This document shows, in pieces, positions 35,487 through 44,644 of a DNA stretch of 64,000 bases (positions within the stretch are counted from its first letter, which is position 1; each line of letters begins with the position of its first letter). A program made the translations under genes and the position numbers. The DNA comes from Anaerolineales bacterium (lineage in GTDB: Bacteria; Chloroflexota; Anaerolineae; 4572-78; J111): NCBI GenBank assembly GCA_020634855.1, contig JACKAU010000018.1:62001-126000 (forward strand), read 5' to 3'. The notes beneath the pieces are model-generated. The model was not told the DNA's origin and did not search any database. It saw only the letters and a list, made by a program, of their open reading frames with translations.

Positions 35487-36655
35487 TGGACACAACTCAT
35501 CCTAACCAATTAGATTACCAGAATTATAATATTTTAATTGTTGATGACACGCCAGTTAATTTAGAAGTCATCATTGATTTTCTGGAGAGCTACGGCTTTG
35601 GTATTCGGATGGCGCGTAGTGGCGAGAGTGCGTTAAAGCGGGTTGAGTATGATCGACCCGACATTATTTTGTTAGATGTCCTTATGCCCGGTATGGACGG
35701 GTTTGAAACCTGCCGGCGCTTGAAAGCAGAACCGGCCACTGAAGATATTCCCATCATATTTATGACGTCGTTGACCGGGACAGAGGATAAAGTCAAAGGG
35801 TTTGAGGTTGGGGCGGTTGATTATGTGACCAAGCCCCTGCATCAAGAAGAGGTGTTGGCCCGTATTAAAACTCATCTTCGTATGCGAGATTTGACTCTGA
35901 ATTTAGAAAAGAAAAATCGACAATTAGAAATCAGCAGTCGGGTGGAGAAAATGCGGTTGTTCGAGGCCGTGAGCCAGCAGCGTGAACAGCTTCGGGCCTT
36001 AAACAGCAAGTTGACTCTAGTGCAAGAAGCTGAACGCACTCAACTAGCGCGAGAATTGCACGATGAAATGGGACAAGCCCTAACCGCTATCAGCCTAAAT
36101 TTAACCTCTGTGTGTGAAATGCTGCCGCCGGAAATATCGCCGGTCATTAAAGAAAGATTGGTTGAGGCCAGCGAACTGGCCGACCAGACTCTTGACCAGG
36201 TTCGAGAATTATCCTTAAATCTGCGCCCCCCCATATTAGATGATCTAGGCTTGGTGCCGACGTTGCTGTGGTACATCAAGCGCTACACCCAAAGGGTGAA
36301 TATCGACGTCAACTTCGAAACCGTGGGGCTGGAAGATCGGATGGCCCCAATTTTGGAAACAGCGGTGTATCGTATTGTGCAAGAAGCATTGACCAATATT
36401 GCCAAACACGCCCAAACAGCTAAAAATGTACACATTCGTCTGGAGCGTTCAGTAACGGCCATTGTCGTTCTGATTAAAGATGACGGCCGAGGATTTGATG
36501 TGGCCAGAATTATGGGAGACCAAGCCACTGGCACCGGCATTGGGTTGCTGGGCATGCAGGAGCGGGTTAAGCTGCTGAGAGGAAATTTCAGTGTCGAGTC
36601 ACAGCCGGAGCAGGGAACTTGTTTGTCAATTACTATTCCGTGGAATATTGATTGA
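35486..36655 (+). CDS. Receiver-histidine kinase fusion (HisKA_3 type)
   Basis: 389 aa, soluble. The N-terminal receiver (about 14-130) has LIVDDTPVN, phospho-acceptor Asp64 in ILLDVLMPGMDG, and VTKP. A coiled linker (about 135-182) is followed by the HisKA_3 dimerisation helix with phospho-His192 in LARELHDEMGQALTAIS, and the ATPase domain: EALTNIAKHAQTA (N box), IKDDGRGFD and TGIGLLGMQERV. HisKA_3 kinases pair with NarL-type regulators, here the preceding gene. With no membrane helix, the input must come through its own receiver, probably phosphorylated by the large hybrid kinase at 38451; this is inference. Confidence 0.93.
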   Translation: MDTTHPNQLDYQNYNILIVDDTPVNLEVIIDFLESYGFGIRMARSGESALKRVEYDRPDIILLDVLMPGMDGFETCRRLKAEPATEDIPIIFMTSLTGTEDKVKGFEVGAVDYVTKPLHQEEVLARIKTHLRMRDLTLNLEKKNRQLEISSRVEKMRLFEAVSQQREQLRALNSKLTLVQEAERTQLARELHDEMGQALTAISLNLTSVCEMLPPEISPVIKERLVEASELADQTLDQVRELSLNLRPPILDDLGLVPTLLWYIKRYTQRVNIDVNFETVGLEDRMAPILETAVYRIVQEALTNIAKHAQTAKNVHIRLERSVTAIVVLIKDDGRGFDVARIMGDQATGTGIGLLGMQERVKLLRGNFSVESQPEQGTCLSITIPWNID

Positions 36656-36723
36656 TCAAGATATTGCTTTGAAAATTCAATATGATTCAAAGGGGACATC
36701 GTCTTGCTCAATACTCACACGTT

Positions 36724-36758
36724 CAAAAAAGACCCTGCCGTTGGCGGGGTTTTCTTTA
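36724..36758 (+). terminator. Rho-independent terminator after the kinase gene
   Basis: A-run, ACCCTGCC-GTT-GGCGGGGT stem (one G-U pair), then TTTTCTTTAT. It lies 70 bases past the receiver-kinase gene, so the second binding-protein gene starts a new transcription unit. Confidence 0.8.
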
Positions 36759-36788
36759 TAACAAGACTTACGCAATCCCAGTTTTTTG

Positions 36789-36855
36789 GCCACGAATGAC
36801 ACGAATGTTTCCTAATTTTTTCTTATTTTTCGTGTCAATTCGTGTCATTCGTGGC
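36789..36855. repeat. Perfect 18-bp inverted repeat, CACGAATGACACGAAT type
   Basis: GCCACGAATGACACGAAT (36789-36806) and ATTCGTGTCATTCGTGGC (36838-36855), with a 31-base A/T-rich loop. Each arm is made of two near-tandem copies of ACGAAT. It lies between the terminator and the binding-protein gene at 36916. Confidence 0.8.
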
Positions 36856-36915
36856 TAATTTTATCCTTCCGACGTGTCAACGGTATAAGTCCTGTATTAT
36901 TAGGAGGAGGAGACA

Positions 36916-38412
36916 GTGCAGTCTCGAAAGTTATCGATTATAATCCTACTTTTGCTGATGCTGAGTCCGATTGGCTGTAGTGGCACGCAGCGACCAAGCG
37001 CCACCACCGAGCCTACGGAAACCGGTCTGCCATCACCGAATGGCGCTGAGTCTGACTTTATCAAACAAGCCGCCAAACCCTATCAAGGTACGGTTATTCG
37101 GGGTATTAGTGAAAATACACCGGCGTCAACTTACATCAAAGATGTCCTGGTCCCTGTCTTTGAAGAAGAAACAGGCATCAAGGTTGAAATGGACGTCACC
37201 CCCTATGACAGAATGTACGCGTTAACCATTCAAGATTTAAAGCAGGGCAGCGGTGTTTATGATTTTATCTACGTTGAGCAAGATTTTTTTTATGACTACT
37301 TAGCCCAAGGATTTTTAGTCAATTTATCTGAGGCGATGCGAGAACGTCCCGAGTTAAACTTGCCCGATTTTGACCCGATCGACTTCACCTCCTTTATCAA
37401 CGAATTCAGAGATCCCCGCACCCGTGATCTGTACGGGGTTCCCATCGAAGCCTTTCTCAAATTGTACCTTTATCGCAAAGATCTGTTTGAAGACCCGGCT
37501 ATTCAAGCGGCCTTTACGGCCGAATACAATTACCCCCTGGCTCCGGCTGTCACCGTTGAACAATATCGAGATAATGCAGAATTTTTCACCCGATACGGTC
37601 AAGAAAATGGATTAGAATTGTGGGGAACGACGGCTCAAGCGGCATTGGGGCATCCGGGCTCCTTTTATGAATTTTTTGAAACAATAGCCCCCACCTTTGG
37701 CATCTATAATTGGGGCATCAACTTGGACAACTACAAAGCAACCACAGCTAATGGCGGCCAGTTAGATAGTCAGCAGGCGAAAGTAGCCCTGGCCTATTGG
37801 GTCGATTTGTTGCAATACGCGCCACCAGAATCGACCCATAGCGCCTGGAATGAAGTGGCCAACACCTTTGCCGCCGGTCGGGCCGCGCAAGGCTGGGTCT
37901 ATGGTGAGAACACGGCCTGGATAGCCACCGACTCAAGCCGGTCGAAAGTGGTGGGCAAAGTAGGTGTGGCCTTACCCCCCACCGCTCCGGGCGTAATAGA
38001 AGATGTGTTGATGGGACAGGGGTATCTGGGTTATTATGATGGCGGCGCCTTTGGTATTTCACACACGTCTAAAAATAAGGAGGCGACTTTACTATGGTTG
38101 CAGTATCTTGGCCGGCCGGACATCCAACCCGAGTGGGCGGCGACAAGTAGCCGGGTTGTTCATCTATCCACCTTTGACGATCCGCTAGTGCGAAGCCAGG
38201 ATAAAAAACTCAACGGATATTACACCCTAATGAAAGAGCAGGGTCAGCTCTTTGCCGGCGCACCGCCGTTTCCGTTTCACATCGAGATTCGAGATCTAAT
38301 CGCGCCGTATATTTACCAGGCTATTACCGGTGAACTTACGCCAGACCAAGCGCTCGATCAGGCAGCCATTGCGGTGGACGAGGCGCTTGTTCGTTTAGGA
38401 TACGGCCAGTAA
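36916..38412 (+). CDS. Second carbohydrate-binding lipoprotein, paralogue of 30977, probably a sensor partner
   Basis: 498 aa, GTG start with GGAGGAGG upstream. The signal helix ends near Cys21 (PIGCSG), a weak lipobox since Pro is at -3. The binding domain is colinear with the 30977 protein over its full length: PYQGTVIRGISENTPAS, FIYVEQDFFYDYLAQGFLVN, VPIEAFLKLYLYRKDLFED, GWVYGENTAWIATDSSRSKV, GYLGYYDGGAFGISHTSKNK. The Ala/Glu linker is absent. It is followed after 38 bases by a hybrid sensor kinase with an extracellular domain, not by transport genes. A role in presenting the sugar to that kinase is inferred. Confidence 0.88.
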   Translation: MQSRKLSIIILLLLMLSPIGCSGTQRPSATTEPTETGLPSPNGAESDFIKQAAKPYQGTVIRGISENTPASTYIKDVLVPVFEEETGIKVEMDVTPYDRMYALTIQDLKQGSGVYDFIYVEQDFFYDYLAQGFLVNLSEAMRERPELNLPDFDPIDFTSFINEFRDPRTRDLYGVPIEAFLKLYLYRKDLFEDPAIQAAFTAEYNYPLAPAVTVEQYRDNAEFFTRYGQENGLELWGTTAQAALGHPGSFYEFFETIAPTFGIYNWGINLDNYKATTANGGQLDSQQAKVALAYWVDLLQYAPPESTHSAWNEVANTFAAGRAAQGWVYGENTAWIATDSSRSKVVGKVGVALPPTAPGVIEDVLMGQGYLGYYDGGAFGISHTSKNKEATLLWLQYLGRPDIQPEWAATSSRVVHLSTFDDPLVRSQDKKLNGYYTLMKEQGQLFAGAPPFPFHIEIRDLIAPYIYQAITGELTPDQALDQAAIAVDEALVRLGYGQ

Positions 38413-38450
38413 AATAAAATAAATAGTTATTAGGCTTCGGGGGCAGTGTC

Positions 38451-41400
38451 ATGGCATCGATATCAAAATCTGCATTGGCCAATCAAATAGCCACGAATAG
38501 GCACGGAACGCCAAGCCGGTTGAGTCGTATACCCGGTATGAGGAGCTTCAATAACCTCAATATTGGGATGAGACTCAATATTGGGTTTGGTATTTTGGTT
38601 TTACTCACCTTGTTGGTAGTGGGCTTAATTTTTGACGCCAGCCGTCAAGCCACGCAAAACATCAACTTAACCGAAGATGTCCATGTTCCGGCGGCGCTGG
38701 CTTCGACCCGCGCTCAATCAAGCCTGCTTAAAATGCAGGCTGCGGTACGGGGTTATTTGGTTTTAGGTGATCTAAAAAACATCGACGATTACAATAAAGC
38801 CAAAGCCATCTTTGAAACGAACCTGGCCCAACTAGAAATGCTCTCTGAAAACTGGCCTGATGCCCAAGATATTCATCGCCTTGATGAATTAAAATCGATG
38901 TTTGAAGCCTGGTCTCCTATTTCTGAAAGATTGTTTGAACTGCACGACAATCCCCAAGAAAATCGGCCGGCGCTCCGGCTTGAGCGGTTAGAGTTTCATC
39001 CCCTTAATCAGGTCGTTCTGCAAAACCTCGATCAAATCATTGAAACGCAAGAACAGCGAGAACCCACCATTCAAAATCGAGAGTTGTTGGCTACGATGGT
39101 CGATTTAAAAACTTCATTTCAGGCTATGGCGACCAATCTCCATGCGTATGCCACCTCAGGCGATTTAACCTTTAAGTACGGGTATGCTTCGAACTTAAAT
39201 GCCAATCGATTAGCCTGGGAAGATTTAGAAGCCAACAAATCGGTGTTGACGGCTAATCAACAAAGGTTGTTTGCCGACGTTACCCAAACTCGCCAAGAGC
39301 TACTGCTGATGCCGCTTGAGATATTTGAGATTATCGAAAGCGAACGAGCCTATGAAGATTTGTATTTATCTAAAACCGAGGCCGAGCCTCAAGCAGCGCA
39401 AATGCTGGCGTTGTTGGATGAAATGACAACCGGACAACAGGCGCTGTTACGGGCCGATTTGAACAAAGGGCGGCAGAGTTTAGCCGGCGTGCGGATGCAG
39501 ACGATAGTCAGTGGCATATTAGCCTTAGTTTTGGGAGTGGGCATGGCCCTGCTTTTCAAAGAGAATATTGCCGGTCCTGTTCGCCGTCTGATTACAACAG
39601 CGGAAGAGATTGCCGCCGGCGACTTTACCGCCCAAGCCGATGTCGAGTCTAGAGATGAAATTGGTCGATTAGCGACCACCATTAATATTATGACCGCCCG
39701 GCTTCGCCACACCATTGATAGCTTAGCCAAACAAACCCAACAGCTTGAAACCATTGTAGAAATCAGTCAGCGATTAACCAGCAAATTGGATGTGAGCGAA
39801 CTGGCCAGAGACGTGGTTATGCGTATTAAACAAGGGTTTGATTATAACCACACCTACGTCTACTTACTGGATCGTCACCACAAAGAACTCGTTGTGGCTC
39901 AGGCGTCTGAACGCGAGGACGTCGAGGGGAATTTACCGGCCAATCGCGTCTCTTTGGGTGATGAAGTCAGCCCGGTGGCTCAAGCGGCCCGAACGGGTGA
40001 GATTGTATTAATCAAAAACGAACAGGCCGATCTGGAACAGGCGTCGGCCTCTCTCCCGCCCGACACCCAGTCTGAGATGGTGGTGCCAATTATAGCCGAG
40101 GAGCGAGTGGTTGGCGTCTTGGATGTGCAAGATGACCAAGTGGGCGGTTTAGATCGAGAAGACGCTAAACTGATGCGCACATTGGCTAATCAGATTGCCA
40201 TTGCTCTAACCAATGCCAATCTCTTTGAACAAACGCAAAAGGCTTTGGCCGAAACGGAAAAACTTTATGCTATCAGCCAGGGCATGATGTCGGCTAAAAA
40301 CCTATCGGAACTCATTGCCGCGGTGGTAGAAGGCGCCAATATTCCAGTCATCAATCGGGCCGTACTGAACGTTTTTGATTACGATAAGTATGGCCGGATT
40401 GAAGTTATGGAAGTAATAGCCAACTGGTACAGCGGCCAGGGAACAACCCCCAGTCCTCCAAAAACGCGTTATTCGCTGACTATCATCAGGGCTATTAACC
40501 TCTTTCTCTCGCGTGAGCCGCTATTTTTTAGCGATGTTCAACAGGATAGACGCGCCGACTCGGCCACAATGGATGTTGTCCGCCGCTTGAATATTCGCGC
40601 AATGGTTGTTTTGCCCTTATGGACTCAAGATCGACAGATAGGGGTTCTATTGCTGCAAGGGGATGTGCCTTACACCTTTAGACCGCGAGAAATTCGCGCC
40701 TACTTTTCGTTGCTGGGGCAGTTGACGGTTGCCGTAGAAAACCAACGGTTGCTTGAACAGGCTCAACAGCGTGCCGTGGAATTGGCAAAGGCCAAAGAAG
40801 CAGCGGAAATTGCCAATCGCGCCAAGAGCGAGTTTCTGGCCAGTATGAGTCACGAACTTCGAACCCCTTTGAACGGTATTTTGGGGTATTCCCAAATTCT
40901 AAACCGAGATAGTAGTTTGAATAAAAATCAAAAAAATGCCGTAAAAACGATTCAAGATAGCGGCGATCACCTGCTAACACTCATTAACGATGTCTTGGAT
41001 TTGGCTAAAATTGAAGCCCGCAAGTTAGAATTACATCTCACCGAGTTTCAACTTTCTCCATTTCTGGAAGGCATTGTTGGTATGTTCTATTTACGCACGC
41101 AACAAAAAGAAAGCGTAACGTTTATTTACGAAGAGTCAACCCCATTACCGGCTATCGTGCATGCCGATGAAAAACGACTGCGGCAAATTCTGATTAATTT
41201 ATTGAGCAACGCCATTAAATTCACCGATTTTGGCCAGGTGATTTTTCGGGTTGGTATTGTGGATGATCTTAACGGGTCTGCTAAAACGCCCACCCCATCA
41301 AACGCGGCTTTTGTCCGTAACGATAGGCAAATGGAGAGTTGCAAAATCCGTTTTGAAATTGTCGATACCGGTATTGGCATGACCACTGAACAACTACAAA

Positions 41401-42266
41401 GAGTATTTTTACCTTTTGAACAAGTGGGCGATTCTCACCATCGCGCCGAGGGTACCGGTCTGGGGCTGACCATTACCAAGGACTTAGTTGAAGCCATGCA
41501 GGGTGATTTGAAAGTTAAAAGTGAGCCGGGGAAAGGCAGCACGTTTTGTTTGGAATTAAGGCTGCCCATGCTGTGGTCAACAACTATAACGGATTCCGAG
41601 CCGTTAAAGCAACATGTTTTTGGATATTTGGGGCCGCGGCGCAAAGTGTTAGTTATTGACGATAATCCGGCTAATCGCTCGATATTAAACCACTTGTTGA
41701 TGCCTTTAGGTTTTGAGATATTTGAGGCTGAAGATGGCCCTCAGGGTCTCGACAAAGCCCGCGTAATGCAACCTGACGTGATTCTGGTCGATCTACTTAT
41801 GCCTGAAATGAGCGGCGTTGAGGTCATCGACGCCTTGAGCAACATACCCACTCTACAAAATTCAATCATTATCGCCGCATCGGCCAGCACCGTTGAAATC
41901 GATCGATTGCAACACACAGACGCGGGTTACGATGCGATTTTATACAAACCCATCGAACATCAAAAACTTTTGGAATTGCTCGAAAACCACTTGGCTTTAG
42001 AGTGGGTTTACGAAGATACGCTCAACGGCAGTCATCGTCCAGAATTGGACATTGACGATGCGTTGGTCCCACCGCCTCAAGAGGAAATGGCCATCTTGTT
42101 TGATCTGGCTATGAAAGGCGAAATTCGTGGTTTACGGCGATATACAGTCCAGATAGAGCAGTTAGATGAAACCTTTAAACCGTTTACCCAACGGCTACAC
42201 CAATTTATTGATGCGTATGATGAAGATAAAATTTTGAAATTTATAGAACACTTTCTGGCGCAGTGA
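38451..42266 (+). CDS. Large hybrid sensor histidine kinase (HAMP-GAF-GAF-HisKA-HATPase-REC)
   Basis: 1271 aa. Membrane helix 1 (about 44-63), an extracellular four-helix-like sensory domain (about 65-345), membrane helix 2 (about 349-368), HAMP (about 369-422), GAF (about 445-590), a second GAF-like domain (about 615-765), then HisKA with phospho-His801 in MSHELRTPLNGILGYSQIL, HATPase (NLLSNAIKFTDFG, DTGIGM, GTGLGLTITKDLVEA) and a receiver with Asp1114 in ILVDLLMPEMSG. The last ~110 residues are helical but show no His-phosphotransfer motif. The preceding gene encodes a binding protein, so the extracellular domain may read its ligand-bound form. Likely passes phosphate towards the receiver-kinase and regulator at 34827-36655. 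Confidence 0.93.
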   Translation: MASISKSALANQIATNRHGTPSRLSRIPGMRSFNNLNIGMRLNIGFGILVLLTLLVVGLIFDASRQATQNINLTEDVHVPAALASTRAQSSLLKMQAAVRGYLVLGDLKNIDDYNKAKAIFETNLAQLEMLSENWPDAQDIHRLDELKSMFEAWSPISERLFELHDNPQENRPALRLERLEFHPLNQVVLQNLDQIIETQEQREPTIQNRELLATMVDLKTSFQAMATNLHAYATSGDLTFKYGYASNLNANRLAWEDLEANKSVLTANQQRLFADVTQTRQELLLMPLEIFEIIESERAYEDLYLSKTEAEPQAAQMLALLDEMTTGQQALLRADLNKGRQSLAGVRMQTIVSGILALVLGVGMALLFKENIAGPVRRLITTAEEIAAGDFTAQADVESRDEIGRLATTINIMTARLRHTIDSLAKQTQQLETIVEISQRLTSKLDVSELARDVVMRIKQGFDYNHTYVYLLDRHHKELVVAQASEREDVEGNLPANRVSLGDEVSPVAQAARTGEIVLIKNEQADLEQASASLPPDTQSEMVVPIIAEERVVGVLDVQDDQVGGLDREDAKLMRTLANQIAIALTNANLFEQTQKALAETEKLYAISQGMMSAKNLSELIAAVVEGANIPVINRAVLNVFDYDKYGRIEVMEVIANWYSGQGTTPSPPKTRYSLTIIRAINLFLSREPLFFSDVQQDRRADSATMDVVRRLNIRAMVVLPLWTQDRQIGVLLLQGDVPYTFRPREIRAYFSLLGQLTVAVENQRLLEQAQQRAVELAKAKEAAEIANRAKSEFLASMSHELRTPLNGILGYSQILNRDSSLNKNQKNAVKTIQDSGDHLLTLINDVLDLAKIEARKLELHLTEFQLSPFLEGIVGMFYLRTQQKESVTFIYEESTPLPAIVHADEKRLRQILINLLSNAIKFTDFGQVIFRVGIVDDLNGSAKTPTPSNAAFVRNDRQMESCKIRFEIVDTGIGMTTEQLQRVFLPFEQVGDSHHRAEGTGLGLTITKDLVEAMQGDLKVKSEPGKGSTFCLELRLPMLWSTTITDSEPLKQHVFGYLGPRRKVLVIDDNPANRSILNHLLMPLGFEIFEAEDGPQGLDKARVMQPDVILVDLLMPEMSGVEVIDALSNIPTLQNSIIIAASASTVEIDRLQHTDAGYDAILYKPIEHQKLLELLENHLALEWVYEDTLNGSHRPELDIDDALVPPPQEEMAILFDLAMKGEIRGLRRYTVQIEQLDETFKPFTQRLHQFIDAYDEDKILKFIEHFLAQ

Positions 42267-42363
42267 TCCCATTTGTAATAGCATTTCATCTATTCTTCAA
42301 TCTGAAGCATGTCCTGCTGAAATATTAACCAAGACCCTGGTCCGATCCCGAGAGAACAAAACG

Positions 42364-42400
42364 ACCCCAGGAATTCTTGTGATTTCTGGGGCCTAATTTT
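42364..42400. terminator. Bidirectional terminator between the kinase and tRNA genes
   Basis: CCCCAGGAA (42365-42373) pairs with TTTCTGGGG (42383-42391), one G-U pair, followed by CCTAATTTTAT. On the other strand the stem is followed by CGTTTTGTTCT, so it can also end the tRNA transcript. Confidence 0.75.
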
Positions 42401-42476
42401 ATGGAGGAGCGTCCATTCTAATGGACTCCATTATTGGCTCGAACGGTCGGTTGGGCCGCCACAAAAAAGGCACGAA

Positions 42477-42549
42477 AGCCACCCATCGGATTCGAACCGA
42501 TGACCTGCTCATTACGAGTGAGCTGCTCTACCAGCTGAGCTAGGGTGGC
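42477..42549 (-). tRNA. tRNA-Thr (anticodon CGT)
   Basis: 73 nt on the minus strand. Acceptor GCCACCC/GGGTGGC, D stem GCTC/GAGC, anticodon stem GCTCA/TGAGC with loop CTCGTAA (anticodon CGT, reads ACG), variable AGGTC, T stem ATCGG/CCGAT with loop TTCGAAT, discriminator T. No CCA is encoded. All four stems pair without mismatch. Confidence 0.95.
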
Positions 42550-42635
42550 GAGAAAATGATAACAGCGCGTCATCGCAACAATGACGAAAAGCTAATTATA
42601 TCATGCCCAAATCGGGTGTCAAATAAGAAGCTATT

Positions 42636-42806
42636 TTAAAAGTAGACAGGAGTTAAGCTGGCCCCGACCCCTTCATCATAATAGACAACCTGAGCGACGC
42701 CCGCTTCATCCACGTGTTGTGTCGCCTGCGCCATCTTCACTACATTGGTGGGATATGATTCGAGATTTTGAAAGCTGCCGTCACAACACAATACCAGTCG
42801 TTTCAT
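42636..42806 (-). pseudogene. Truncated DUF2235 (Tle1-like hydrolase) gene start
   Basis: A 56-codon frame from ATG 42806 with the strong site GGGGGAGGAG. MKRLVLCCDGSFQN, YPTNVVKMAQA and QVVYYDEGVGAS are the N-terminal hallmarks of DUF2235 alpha/beta hydrolases, which are normally several hundred residues long. After GVGAS the frame turns to unrelated LTPVYF and stops, so the catalytic part is missing. It lies 87 bases from the tRNA-Thr gene, a position where mobile DNA often enters and leaves. The remainder of the 42267-42983 gap holds the terminator, the tRNA and no other gene that I can see. Confidence 0.7.
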
Positions 42807-42983
42807 CCGCTCCTCCCCCCGGCGCTGTATGAAAGTCAAGAATTTAATTCGGGAACATCTTGCCGTTCCCAGGTCGCGGTGCTTGTAACAAAAAATGGCT
42901 AATGATGGTTAGTCTTACGGTATCTTTATTCTTGACGGCGCCTTAGTAGAGACTAACGTACGCCTATGAATAAAGCCCGTAGC

Positions 42984-44363
42984 CTATGAACCGGCCGGCG
43001 AGTCGGCGGCGCGGGCGGCGGCAAAGGTCAATTCACCCAGACCGGGGTGGGCGGCAAACAGCGCGGCCAGGTCGTCCACTCGAGCGCCCAGGCGGATACC
43101 TAAAGCCGCCGGGGTCAGCATATTGGTGGCGTGGTCCCCCACGGCAGCAGCCCCCAGTAACCGGTTGTCATCCGCATCGGCGATGAGCTTCACGAAACCG
43201 GCCGTTTCATTGAGCAGCATCGCCTTCAAGTTAGCGCCATAGTCCAGTCGCCGGATCCGGACCGAATGACCGGCCTCATGCGCGGCGCTTTCGCTCAGAC
43301 CGACTTGGGCTACCTGCGGGTCGGTATATACCGCCTCAACTGTCGTATCGGCTTGATAAGGATCGACCGGCGCACCGGCCGCATGCCGACCGGCGATATA
43401 ACCTTGGGCCATGGCCTTGTTGGCCGTCATCGGCAGCCCGCTAACATCGCCGGCGGCGTAGATGTGGGGTATCGAGCTGCGCCCATAATCATCCACCACG
43501 ATGCCCCGGCGAGGGTCTTCGGGGAGACCGGCGGCGCTCAAGTTCAAACCGGCGATGTCCGGCCGCCGGCCGATAGCGATGAAGGCCATGTCGGCCTGGA
43601 CGGCACGTCCGTCTCGTAAAGTTACGGTGACCCCGTCGTCGCCGGCAACAGCCGTATCGGCGGCGACACCTTCATGCCGGATCACGTTGCGGGCCGATAG
43701 CGTCTCCGTAAAAACGCCGACCGCCTCTCGATCAAAGGGCGGCAGCACGCCAAATTCATCGACGAGCCAGGTAACGTTAACCCCCAGCCGGTTGAACGCA
43801 TAAGCAAACTCGGCCCCGGTGACGCCCCCGCCCACGACGATAATGCTTTGCGGTAGGTGCCGCATCTTGCCCACAAACCGAGGGGCAATGATTCGCCCGC
43901 CATCGGGTTTAAGATTGGGTGGAAACATGGGTACGGAGCCACTGGCGATGATGATTGCATCGGCTTCCAGATCGGTGGATGAGCCTTCAGCGGGGGTAAT
44001 CCGCAAGTGGCGGCTGTCCTGAAAAGCAGCTGCACCTTTCAGAAATTGGACGCCGCGTTGGGTCAAGTCGGCGCTTTGGCGGTCGCTCCACGCTTGGCTC
44101 AGTGCGTGGATACGCTGTACCATAACTTCAATGTCCGGATTAGGGCCGACCGACCCTAACCCCAGGTTCTGAAAATGGTGGGTCAGGCCCCGGCTGTCGG
44201 CTGCCGTGAGCAGAACTTTACTGGGCAGCAGGCTGTGCCAGCCGGCTCGGCCGCCCGGCGGCTCGGCCCCAATCAGCGTGACGCGAGCGCCGGCCTCTGC
44301 GGCGGCGTTCACGGCCGCCACGCCGGCCGGCCCGGCCCCGATAACAGCGATATGAGTGGTCAT
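42984..44363 (-). CDS. Pyridine nucleotide-disulfide oxidoreductase homologue lacking the redox cysteines
   Basis: 459-aa flavoprotein of the dihydrolipoamide dehydrogenase/mercuric reductase family. FAD site HIAVIGAGPAGVAAVNAAAE; NAD site SIIVVGGGVTGAEFAYAFNR; second FAD site IPHIYAAGDVSGLPMTANKA; dimerisation domain from about 335, with VYTDPQVAQVGLSE. ATG 44363 is set by GGAGG upstream; the longer open frame has no family similarity. Where active members have GGTCLNVGCIPSK, this protein has GGRAGWHSLLPSK, so both cysteines are gone (Ala40 and Leu45). The C-terminal HPGLGE keeps the His of the HP-x-x-x-E motif. It cannot be a disulfide reductase of the usual kind; it may oxidise NAD(P)H with another acceptor, such as a quinone. 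Confidence 0.85.
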   Translation of the reverse strand: MTTHIAVIGAGPAGVAAVNAAAEAGARVTLIGAEPPGGRAGWHSLLPSKVLLTAADSRGLTHHFQNLGLGSVGPNPDIEVMVQRIHALSQAWSDRQSADLTQRGVQFLKGAAAFQDSRHLRITPAEGSSTDLEADAIIIASGSVPMFPPNLKPDGGRIIAPRFVGKMRHLPQSIIVVGGGVTGAEFAYAFNRLGVNVTWLVDEFGVLPPFDREAVGVFTETLSARNVIRHEGVAADTAVAGDDGVTVTLRDGRAVQADMAFIAIGRRPDIAGLNLSAAGLPEDPRRGIVVDDYGRSSIPHIYAAGDVSGLPMTANKAMAQGYIAGRHAAGAPVDPYQADTTVEAVYTDPQVAQVGLSESAAHEAGHSVRIRRLDYGANLKAMLLNETAGFVKLIADADDNRLLGAAAVGDHATNMLTPAALGIRLGARVDDLAALFAAHPGLGELTFAAARAADSPAGS

Positions 44364-44426
44364 TCGTTCCTCCAATAGTTGGTATTCAGCGAAACACGCT
44401 GGGGCATAATAATATGATGCAAGAGG

Positions 44427-44476
44427 AGTGACAAATCTTACTTGGCCCCGGTCGAAGCTAAGCTTTGACGCTCCGG
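44427..44476. repeat. Short palindrome of the GTCAAAG/CTTTGAC type
   Basis: GTCGAAGCT-A-AGCTTTGAC at 44451-44469, preceded by GAGTGACAAATCTTACTTGG. Related to the clusters at 3676-3820 and 58796-58844. The rest of the 44364-44644 gap holds only the terminator. Confidence 0.55.
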
Positions 44477-44500
44477 GAGATGAGCGGCCGCTGCAAAACA

Positions 44501-44538
44501 AAAAGACCTTTAGGGCGATAACGCCCTAGAGGTCTTTT
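44501..44538 (-). terminator. Strong terminator for the LPATGG protein gene
   Basis: AAAAGACCTTTAGGGCG (44501-44517) pairs with CGCCCTAGAGGTCTTTT (44522-44538) around an ATAA loop, one T-G pair. On the minus strand it is followed by TGTTTTG, as expected downstream of the gene ending at 44645. Confidence 0.85.
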
Positions 44539-44644
44539 ATAGATAGTTGCTATTCAATCAGACCTTATAGGTTTCTGACTCACCGTCAATAGAAAGCCCT
44601 AATCCGGTCGGAACCATAGTTAAGTCAAACAGGCGCTCAGAAAC

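Noticed and set aside
36731..36860. One large regulatory structure after the receiver-kinase gene
   Set aside because: The first hairpin is an ordinary terminator with a U-run, and the second is one of the dispersed inverted repeats; they are better kept apart.
42267..42983. Intact genomic island or integrase at tRNA-Thr
   Set aside because: No integrase, transposase or direct repeat of the tRNA end is visible; only a gene fragment remains.
44363..44501. N-terminal extension of the disulfide-oxidoreductase homologue
   Set aside because: The FAD-binding start is at 44363 with a good ribosome site; the upstream part covers a palindrome.
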